From the NCBI GenBank assembly GCA_018398765.1, contig JAHBMJ010004469.1, positions 60,108 through 79,901 of the forward strand: a stretch of DNA of 19,794 nucleotides, given 5' to 3'. The position numbers and the translations under genes were made by a program. How positions within the stretch are numbered: position 1 is the stretch's first letter; each line of letters starts with the position of its first letter. This DNA comes from Chromera velia. Its lineage: Eukaryota > Sar > Chromeraceae. The notes beneath the pieces are model-generated. The model was given only the letters and a program-made list of their open reading frames with translations, was not told the DNA's origin and made no database searches. Positions 8,966 through 17,768 of the stretch are shown piece by piece.

Positions 8966-11660
8966 CCTCGACGCATTTCTCATCCAGCTGCCACGAAAGG
9001 GATGCTGCCTCGACGCATTTCTCGTCCAGCTGCTGAGAGAGGGATGCTGCCTCGACGCATTTCTCGTCCAGCTGCTGAGAGAGGGATGCTACCTCGACGT
9101 ATTTCTCGTCCAGCTGCTGAGAGAGGGATGCTGCCTCGACGCATTCCTCGTCCAGCTGCCGAGAGAGGGATGCTGCCTCGACGCATTTCTCGTCCAGCTG
9201 CTGAGAGAGGAATGCTGACTCGACGCATTTCTTGTCCAGCTGCCGAGAGAGGGATGCTGCCTCGATGTATTTCTTGTCCAGCTGCCAAGAGAGGGATGTT
9301 GCCTCGACGCATTTCTTGTCCAGCTACCGAGAGAGGGATGCTGCCTCGACGCATTTCTCGTCCAACTGCCGAGAGAGGGATGCTGCCTCGACGTATTTCT
9401 CGTCCAGCTACCGCGAAAAGGATGCTGCCTCGACGCATTTCTTGTCCAGCTGCCGAGAGAGGGATGCTGCCTCGACGCATTTCTCGTCCAGCTGTCGAGA
9501 GAGGGATGCTGCCTTGACGCATTTCTTGTTTAGCTACCAAGAGAGGGATGCTGCCTCGACGCATTTCTCGTCCGGCTGCTAAGAGAGGGATGCTGCCTCG
9601 ACGCATTTCTTGTCCAGCAGCTGCCGAGAGAGGGGTGTTGCCTCGACGCATTTCTCGTCTAGCTGCCGAGAGAGGGATGCTGCCTCGACGTATTTCTCGT
9701 CCAGCTGCTGAGAGAGGGATGTTGCCTCGACGTATTTCTTGTCCAGCTGCCGAGAGAGGGATGCTGCCTCGACGTATTTCTCGTCCAACTGCCGAGAGAG
9801 GGATGCTGCCTCGACGCATTTCTCGTCCAGCTGCCGCGAAAGGGATGCTGCCTCGACGCATTTCTCGTCTAGCTGCCGAGAGAGGGATGCTGTGTCGACG
9901 CATTTCTCGTTCAGCTGCCAAGAGAGGGATGCTACCTCAACGCATTTCTCGTCTAGCTGCCAAGAGAGGGATGCTGCCTCGACGCATTTCTCGTCCAGCT
10001 CCCGAGAGAGGGATGCTGCCTCGACGTATTTCTTGTCTAGCTACCGAGAGAGGGATGCTGCCTCGACGCATTTCTCATCCGGCTGCCAAGAGAGGGATGC
10101 TGCCTCGACGCATTTCTTGTCCAGCAGCTGCCGAGAGAGGGATGTTGCCTCGACGCATTTCTCGTCCAGCTGCCGAGAGAGGGATGCTGCCTCGAGGTAT
10201 TTCTCGTCCAGCTGCCGAGAGAAGGATGCTGCTTCGACACATTTCTTGTCCAGCTGCCGAGAGAGGGATGCTACCTCGACGCATTTCTTGTCCAACTACT
10301 GAGAAAGGGATACTGCTTCGACGTATTTCTCATCCAGCTGCTGAGAGAGGGATGCTGCCTCGATGCATTTCTCGTCCAGCTGCCGTGAGAGGAATGCTGT
10401 CTCAACGCATTTCTCGTCCAGCTGCCGAGAGAGGGATGCTGCCTCGACGCATTTCTCGTCCAGCTACCGAGAAAGGGATGCTGCCTCGAAGTATTTCTTG
10501 TCCAGCTGCCGCGAAAGGGATACCGCCTCGACGTATTTCTTGTCCAGTTACTGAGAGAGGGATGCTGCCTCGACGCATTTCTCGTCCAGCTACCGAGAGA
10601 GGGATGCTGCCTCGACACATTTCTTGTCAGCTGCCAAGAGAAGGATGCTGCCTCGACGTATTTCTCGTCCAGCTGCTGAGAGAGGGATGCTGCCTCGACG
10701 CATTTCTTGTCTAGCTGCCAAGAGAGGGATGCTGCCTCAACGCATTTCTCGTCCAGCTGCCGAGAGAGGGATGCTGCCTCGATGCATTTCTCGTCCAGCT
10801 GCCGAGAGAAGGATGCTGCCTCAACGTATTTCTCGTCCAGCTGCCACGAAAGGGATGCTGCCTCGACGTATTTCTCGTCTAGCTGCCGAGAGAAAGATGC
10901 TGCCTCGACGTATTTCTCGTCCAGCTGCCGCGAAAGGGATACTGCCTCGACGCATTTCTTGTCCAACTGCCGAGAGAGGGATGCTGCCTCGACGCATTTC
11001 TCATCCAGCTGCCGCGAAAAGGATGCTGCCTCGACGCATTTCTCGTCTAGCTGCCGTGAAAGGGATGCTGCCTCGACGCATTTCTCGTCTAGCTGCCGAG
11101 AGAGGGATGCTGCTTTGATGCATTTCTCGTCCAGCTGCCGAGAGAGGGATGCTGCCTTAATGCATTTCTCGTTTAGCTGCCGAGACAGGGATGCTGCCTC
11201 GACGCATTTCTCGTCCAGCTGCCGAGAGAGGGATGCTGTCTCGACGCATTTCTCGTCCAGCTGCCGCGAAAGGGATGCTGCCTCGACGTCTTTCTCGTCT
11301 AGCTGCCGCAAAAGGGATGCTGCCTTGACGTATTTCTTGTCCAGCTGCCGCGAAAGGGATGGTGCCTCGACGCATTTCTTGTCCAGCTACTGAGAGAGGG
11401 ATGCTGCCTCGACGTATTTCTCGTCCAGCTGCTGAGAGAGGGATGCTACCTCGACGCATTTCTCGTCCAGCTGCTGAGAGAGGGATGCTGCCTCGACGCA
11501 TTTCTTGTCCAGCTGCTGAGAGAGGGATGCTGCCTCGACGCATTTCTTGTCCAGCTACTGAGAGAGGGATGCTGCCTTGACGCATTTCTCGTCTAGTTGC
11601 TGAGAGAAGGATGCTGTCTTGACGTATTTCTCGTCCAGCTGCCGAGAGAGGGATGCTGCA
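8966..11660. repeat. 42-bp minisatellite array, about 64 copies
   Basis: The unit can be described as gagagagggatgctgcc, then tcgacgcatttc, then tcgtccagctgcc (42 bp in all). Copies differ by 0-6 substitutions. Rare length variants are two units with an extra CAG (9615-9620 and 10122-10127) and one unit lacking a C (about 10626, 41 bp). Because 42 is a multiple of three, five or six frames stay open for long distances and produce repetitive peptides on both strands; variants hit all codon positions and no frame is free of stops, so the array as a whole is best read as non-coding. In the minus frame that continues from the neighbouring gene it reads QLDEKCVEAASLSR, 14 residues or two heptads, but at least 11 units carry a stop there, mostly CAG to TAG. 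Confidence 0.95.
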
Positions 11661-11677
11661 TGAAGGCATTGCTTCCT

Positions 11678-14430
11678 CTATAGCTCCTCTACGCCGACAA
11701 GCTGCTGTGTCAGATTAGCAGCGCGTGTTTCTGCAGCCTGCATGGAGCGTGCATGAGCAAAGCAATTACACACGTAGGAAAGTGCTGAAAAAGCACGAAG
11801 AGAAATAGACGCAAAGACCATGCAGAAGGCGCAAAAAGTGGCAGGCACGCGAAAAACTACGGAATTAACCGCATGTACGATCCATTTGTATGAAACACTT
11901 AAGTCAGGAATCCATCTACCTGAGGATTTTATCGAGGAGGCGGACTCACAGCTAGGTCATCAACGCACGACGTCCTTCTCTTTAATTCTAACTGACCATT
12001 TTTTCCCTCTCCTCTTTCCTGATCTTCTCCTCCAGGGAGGCTACATACGTGGGCGAAATACTCTGCACAAGAACAAGAAGAGGATGCACACAGGAATGCT
12101 GGACAAACATCCTCATTGGGCCTGCGTTGCTCTCATGGCCAGACTTGAAAGTCCGCGAAAAACCCATGCGGAGGTTTTATACCAATTGATAATAAGAGCG
12201 AAGGAAGAGTGAGTGACATGTGAGTGGATCTTCTATGGGTAGGAAGCGGAGAAGAAGCGAAAATACCTGGGGACACACATTGCAGATGAGGAGACACACG
12301 TTTTCACTCACCAGAAGCTGCTTCTTCTCCTCCAGCGCGAGTCGGTGTCTGTCTCTACCGATCTCTACCAGTGCACACGACAACTGCAAGACCAAGACAG
12401 GAAACACAGTCAAAAATGAATCATCGAGTGGATAAATACTTGTGGTGCAAAGGATACTTCAGAACACGTTTGTTTGATAGGGTCAGCAAGAGAATAAAGG
12501 GAAGTTAAGCGCAAATACTCTTATCAAGATGGGATAATTAGATGGAGACTCACAAGAATCGCACAGTCACGAGAAAAATCTACAAAGTGAAAGGGAAGCA
12601 GGCAAGGGCCTAAAGCAAGGGTTTGCATTCAGAATGAGGGTATGCAGATCGTCCGATTCGATTAATCTCTATCTTGTGTGTCCGTCAACATACACTCACG
12701 GTATGTTGTACATAAATAGAAACACGGGCACTGCCGCGCAGGTATGGAGGGATCGACGAAGATTCATTCGTTCAGTCACAGACTTACCATTTCGATGCCG
12801 CCCTCCAGACTGAAGACACTGTACCCGCCTTCCCGATTGACCTTCCACAGAGACCTCCTTTGGTGCAGAAAGGAAGCACGTCCTGCCTACATACTTTTGA
12901 TGACCCCCAATTCCTCCTTTGTCAACATTTTCTCAAACCCCAGACCTCCATCGTGATAATCCCCGATCGTTCTCTCATATTCTTCATAAATTCTATCACT
13001 TTCCTTTTTGTACTCCTCCATTTGCTCTTTCCCCGCGACTTCTCCCCCTGTAGACTGCAGACACTTCTGAAGCCAATTTCAGTCGTTCTGTAGCTTCTCT
13101 GCCTGCTCATGGAGCAGTCTCCACCTGCAAGAAGACACAAAATGCAACGACTTCAATGTAGAAAGAAATCCAGATGGGAAACATCCCAACTTGAAGCACT
13201 TCATTGCAGCTAGCATTCATGTGAGTGAGCTCACAGACCTTCGGTTGTATATGCGTAGAATGAAGCATGATGAGTTCTGTTGGAACAAGAAGACTTTGCA
13301 TGAATGTTCTTTTAAATTTCCCGGCAGGCTTGAAGAACGCCTCTCGAATCAAGAGCTCTTTTCCGTCTCTCTCATTACCTCTAGCTCCTTTTCTATCCAT
13401 GTGTCAACCCATGCAACCGCGTATCAACTGTAATACTTTTCTATGCCCCTTGTCTGTATGTACACAGAGAACCGCGCAGAATGATGCAAAACAAGAGACC
13501 ATGATTTCGACTGACCGGTCAGAGAGGAGACCTTCCAACAATATCTGGACTGTGCACAGAAACTGAACGAAGACTGCAGACAAGACTTGCCCTTCCCCTT
13601 CGACTTCCTCCTCTCCCTGAAAGACAAAATCCCAAAACCGCTCTTCCGCGCGGTTCAGAACATCAAAGAACTGCCCAGTGCCTGCGTCCCTCTCCTCACC
13701 CTCCCTGACACAGAAACCCCCCCCTTTTCTCTCACAATACTCGAGAGAGATGAACCCATGGATCTTCATCTGCCTCCAGACGGACTGAGGTCTTTCTATA
13801 AAACGTTTTTGAGAGCTTGTAGTGACCTGCATTGAAAAAGAAAAAAAGAGACAACGGCCGGGAGGGGGGAAGAGGGGCAAGAAGAGGGGGGAGGTGGGGA
13901 TGAACGATCCGTGAGGGCCATACAAAAGCTAGTTCAGACATGATAGTTCTCACCGGTACAGACTGAACCATTGCCAAGCAACTTGACACTGTGCAAGAAT
14001 CTGGTGTACGTCTGTTTTTCAAACGGGCACATGTGAGATCCAGATAGATCCAGCCAATCGAACAACAGGAAGACAATTTTGAAACTACGTAGGACATCTT
14101 GAATATCGCTTTGCACGACAGAGTGATTACTCTCTCCCCAAAACGAACTCAGAAAAGCAAACCCAAGGACGCGGCCTCATTGACTAGCCTCATTGATGAA
14201 ATCCATGTCATTGAGAAGAAATTCACCTTCCCGGTTGCATGTACAAGGGGTGCCAGAGAAGTCTTCAGTCGACGCACTTCTTTGTGACGTGACTCCTGCA
14301 ACAATTCAGCGGTGTATACATAACAGATTCTACTCAACACAAATTCAGAATACCGTCGCACCCACACAATTCAGGGCTCGCAAGAATACCGTCGGTCTGC
14401 ATCGGGTCCCTAGATCGTGTCCATGTATAA

Positions 14431-14489
<59 letters not shown>

Positions 14490-15847
14490 TACACATACAC
14501 ATATACAAGGGACACAAAGAACTGTAAACAGAACAAAGAAGAGAAAAAACTTGATGGAAGGAAAGATAAAAACAATTGAATTCGTTCCCGCCATGCATAC
14601 ACAAATCCCATCACGTCCCATCATTCCACTTCAGTAAGATGGGCTGACCTTCACCCTCATGAAGGCCTTCACGTGTTCCTTCAGAACTCCCACAGACAAC
14701 AGTGACACCAAGCCATCGTGTGGTCTGTGCTTCTCAAATTCCATCTCCTTCAACAAGTGCTCTCTCTCTCTTCGATGCTGATACCTACACACACATATGC
14801 ACCACGGCTTCACACATCCTGAAACACAGAAAATTGCGAAAAGCATTCTAGATAGAAAGCTGACAGCGGCATGACCTGCCTGTAATTTGTCGAAGGATCA
14901 AACTTGTAAGTGGTGGGCAATTTGGAGGAGCAAAAGGGATGACTTCGGAGGTGACTGCAAAGAAAGAGAGGAGAGTTATTGGAATCGTATGTCGAAGAAA
15001 AAAGACCGACGGTCGCAGGTGAAACCAGAGCATGTAAAGAGACTTAGATGTGACACGTGTTTCTGGATATAAGTGTTTTTGGCTTCCGTTGGACAATGCA
15101 TGAGGCGCACCACGATGTATACATTCAGATTAACTGTCTCACTCCACAACATAATTTAGGAAGGCCAGAAGTAGCCAGAAGAGCTGAACTTAATTCTGAC
15201 CTATTTCTTGAGTCACATTGGTGAAGATCCCCTCCCATTTCCGCCACATTGTGCATCGCTTTGCTCTGAGCCTGAAGAGTCCTTGCACAATTGCCTCCCC
15301 TCCGTCGAGCACCAATTCTCGATACTCTTCTTCCTCCTCCTTGGAAAGGGGCTCCATCTCCTCTCGCATTCTTTTCCCTTCCTCAAAAAAAAAAAGTCTA
15401 GAAAAAAAGTAGCTCTGCACGGCTCTCCATCCTTTGTATGATACGTTCTGCACGAAACATATATAGCAAAAGAGAAATGGAAGTGAGCCAACGAACGGTG
15501 GGCAGCCTTTTCGCGTGCTCTGTTATTTGAATCTCCCGCCTCTCGGCATCTCTCGGCCTCAAAGTTCTTCCCACCTCTCCCGCTCACACAAGTAGGCAGA
15601 AGCAAAGGCAGTGCGCCAGTCAGGCACTGCTCGAACTTGTCAGAAAACAAGACAGATACGGAAGACGAAAAGGTGCAGGGCGTCCGGGGAGATGTTCATT
15701 GCCAACTGACATGCAAAATGAAGCGAGCAACGGAAAATGACTGACCTTGAAATTGGTGGGTCACAACGAGAAGCTACGTGAAGGCTCGACCGAAGCAAAT
15801 TGTCCCAGAGAACGCTGTTCGGTTCTATGAATTGCGCTGGTGCAGTC
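11678..15847 (-). CDS. Multi-exon gene for an unidentified protein with C-terminal coiled coil
   Basis: Family not recognised. Exons, 5' to 3' on the minus strand: A 15847-15746, B 15635-15588 (tentative), C 15447-15201, D 14954-14876, E 14784-14649, F 14295-14227, G 13826-13516, H 13124-12895, I about 12857-12788, J 12383-12312, K 12062-11997, L 11737-11678 (TAG stop). Phases agree at C-D, D-E, E-F, F-G, G-H, I-J, J-K and K-L, which is strong evidence against chance. Acceptors are mostly pyrimidine-rich CAG (before D: CTCTCTTTCTTTGCAG). Exon C reads EEMEPLSKEEEEEYRELV and FRLRAKRCTMWRKWEGIF; E reads EREHLLKEMEFEKHRP; H reads KEQMEEYKKESDRIYEEYER; J to L read as continuous coiled coil (LALEEKKQLL, VASLEEKIRKEEREKM, AAETRAANLTQQLVGVEEL). 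About 400 residues in total. Unresolved: A-B and H-I phases, the true start (no ATG before exon A), and an in-frame TGA at 13081-13079. It may be a pseudogene or have a mispredicted junction. Long plus-strand ORFs here are shadows. Confidence 0.72.
12396..12787 (-). other. Intron between exons I and J of the coiled-coil gene
   Basis: The donor GTAAGT follows ATG at 12788 and the acceptor TTGGTCTTGCAG precedes exon J. The intron as predicted spans 12787-12384. It contains no convincing internal exon and no repeat worth naming. Confidence 0.6.
13125..13515 (-). other. Intron between exons G and H of the coiled-coil gene
   Basis: The donor is CCG|GTCAGT at 13515 and the acceptor CTTCTTGCAG ends at 13125. 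Phase 2 on the left joins one base on the right to restore an Arg codon. A 97-codon minus ORF crosses most of this intron (13400-13107), so alternative exons cannot be excluded. Confidence 0.55.
14432..14505. repeat. (AC)n microsatellite inside an intron
   Basis: An AC/CA run with a few AT interruptions. It lies in the intron between exons E and F of the minus-strand gene, so the pre-mRNA carries (UG)n, about 140 bases upstream of the exon F acceptor. Confidence 0.9.
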
Positions 15848-16058
15848 CTGTGCAGGCCCCGCTAATCCAGATTGGTAGCAGGAGCAGTGCCAGTGAACAG
15901 TTTCGTTCTTCGTCGAGCTCTTGCAGACAATTAACTGCATGTCGGTGCTTTCACTTTTGCTGCCTGCATGCATGTGTCTTAATTCGCGGTATAGAGCCTT
16001 TTTCATGTGTCCAGCACATGCATGCAAGCAATTAAGGCTTCCCGTTTTGTCTGACACT
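15848..16058. other. Short intergenic or 5' region of the coiled-coil gene
   Basis: Upstream of exon A on the minus strand there is an in-frame TAG before any ATG, so the true first exon must use an acceptor near 15848 and lie further out. A 98-codon minus ORF (16057-15761) covers this stretch in a different frame from exon A and is not supported. The start may be here, inside an unrecognised small exon, or beyond the MITE. Confidence 0.4.
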
Positions 16059-16060
16059 TA

Positions 16061-16478
16061 TACCAAGCGCAACTCAATTTGGCACGATTACGATTGTGAT
16101 TGCAAATGTGAAAAAGATTTTTATCGTGCAAACAGTCTTTTAAGACCTGCGATATGTTTCTGATAATATTTGTAAAGCCTGTGCAAATTTTCAAGTTCGT
16201 ACGCACCACCGATTACGTTTGCGAAAAATATGAACAATACAATGAAAATTCAAAGTCAGGATTCGTTTTCCGGGGCCGCCCGACTTTGAATTTTCATATT
16301 TTTTGCAAACGTAATTGGTCACGCGTACGAACTTGAAAATTTGTACAGACTTTACGAATATTATCAGAAACATGTTGCAAGTCTGAAAAAACTGTTTCCG
16401 CGATAAAAATATTTTTCACATTTGCAATCCCAAACGTAATTGGCTGTATGGGTTTGCCAAATTGAGTTGCGCTTGGTA
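16061..16478. mobile_element. Palindromic MITE, 418 bp, TA target duplication (Tc1/mariner-like)
   Basis: The element is one large inverted repeat. Its arms begin TACCAAGCGCAACTCAATTT at 16061 and end with the reverse complement at 16478. Arms of about 200 bp pair through most of their length around a short GC-rich centre (ttccggggccgcccg, about 16268-16283). Long matched landmarks include the ctgataatatttgtaaag block on the left and the matching ctttacgaatattatcag on the right, and gattacgtttgc against gcaaacgtaatt. The flanks are TA on both sides (16059-16060, 16479-16480). There is no coding capacity; the 60-codon ORFs on each strand are mirror images produced by the palindrome. TA duplication fits Tc1/mariner-type mobilisation; a foldback element is the alternative. 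Confidence 0.85.
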
Positions 16479-16480
16479 TA

Positions 16481-16864
16481 TGAAACGTGAGTTCAGAATG
16501 AAAGGTCAGACGCCTTTCAGTCCTCGTCCCAAACGCAGTCCTGCATGTCTGCCTCCGGCCTGCGTTGACAGAAGTTTGGAGGTCCCACAATGTTGCTGCG
16601 AAGCGAACGCCAAGCGCCTTTGTCGATGCCTTCCTGAGTCCGTCTACACGCACATAGAAGTCATGCAGTCTCCGTGATTACTGCCATGCAGACTGAATGG
16701 GTCGCAGAAGAAACGAGTTCTCATCTGTGTATTCGGAAGTCACCCAGTTCAACTGTGATCAAGGCCGCTTCCGGTTGCTGGGCCTCAAATCCACAGTATT
16801 TAAACAGAGCTTAGGCGGTTTGCTTCTGTGAGTCGATCCCTGTTTCCTTGTTCGACTCATCGAG
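16481..16864 (+). other. Upstream region of the DEAH helicase gene
   Basis: This holds the probable promoter and 5' UTR of the helicase gene. A 71-codon plus ORF (16462-16677) lies partly inside the MITE and has no recognisable features, so it is not called. No TATA box or initiator can be assigned with confidence. Confidence 0.4.
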
Positions 16865-17725
16865 ATGGTGAAGAAGAAGGGAAAGGGGCGCGAACTTGAC
16901 GTGGAGGACATTCTGGAGGAGGAGCAGCAGGAGGATTCGCAGGGAGCAGCGGGAACAAACCAGTTTATGCTGCCTACTTCAAAGGAGGAGAGGAAAAGGC
17001 TCCACAAGCTCAGCGAAGGAGAGCAGAGGCAGAAAGAGGAGGAGACACAAGAGGAACAGAAGATCAGCAAGCGAAAACAAAAGAAACTCGAACAGTTGAC
17101 GGTCAGTCAGGTCCCTCGTCCACCTGCCTTGTCGATCTGACTATTCCTACTCAGTTTCCACTGTTCTTTTGCCTAGAATCTTTCACACTTGAGGCAGTCA
17201 CCCCAGATATTTGGCTCGTCCTGATCTTTTCCTCTCCTTTGTGGCCTCATCTCCGAATCTGCTCCCTGTCTGTGCTTTTGCCTCGCTCATAGCTGTGCCT
17301 GGACTCTTGGTGCTCTTCCACTAGCCTCTCTCAGCATTTTGTTTTTCGTCCATTCTGTCCTCTCCTCTCCTCCCCTTCCGGCTTCCCGCCTTTTTGCAAC
17401 TGTACCCACTTCACCCACCTCTCTTACTCATCTTCCAACCTCTCCCTCTTTTTTTGCATTGATGAATCTTTCTGCAGCGAAAGGAACAGGCACGCAGCCA
17501 GAGGGAACAGGTCTTTGCGGAACTGCAGAAGCACAAACTCACTACCGGTTTGTTTGTGACAGACGTGTGGGCTGCGGGCAACTTTCTCTCATATGATGCA
17601 AAGACGTACTCCTCCCTTCGTCTCGTCGGAGAGAAAGAGAGAGTCCGCATGTGTATGCTAATGTTGTTCCCGGTCGCCTGTTGACGTCATGTGCAACACG
17701 TGCGTGTGTGTTTGTGTGTATGTGC

Positions 17726-17768
<43 letters not shown>

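Noticed and set aside
8966-11660. CRISPR array
   Set aside because: Units are contiguous with no unique spacers, and the context is eukaryotic.
9002-11669. Several long ORFs on both strands (up to 388 codons) of 14-residue peptides
   Set aside because: A 42-bp repeat keeps many frames open at once. Substitutions fall at all codon positions in each frame, and stops or frameshifts break every one.
11820-12212. Plus-strand 130-codon ORF
   Set aside because: It lies opposite exon K, whose acceptor, donor and phase fit the minus-strand gene; the plus frame crosses an obvious pyrimidine-rich stretch and has no matching partner exons.
12246-12418. Plus-strand coiled-coil-like frame (EAEKKRKYLG...)
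   Set aside because: It resembles protein but is antisense to exon J and its acceptor; charged heptad-like sequence often looks plausible on both strands. The phase chain supports minus.
13587-13835. Plus-strand 82-codon ORF with good-looking protein text
   Set aside because: Antisense to exon G, which is longer, enters with a strong acceptor and keeps exact phase on both sides. Kept as the most credible competitor.
13934-14116. Possible extra exon in the F-G intron (TYTRFLHSVKLLGNGSVCT, donor CCG|GTGAGA)
   Set aside because: In phase with exon F and could join exon G in another frame, but that frame meets a stop soon, whereas the direct F-G junction keeps 103 open codons. An alternative transcript is not excluded.
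16154-16373. Mirror-image 60-codon ORFs on both strands
   Set aside because: Produced by the two arms of the palindromic MITE.
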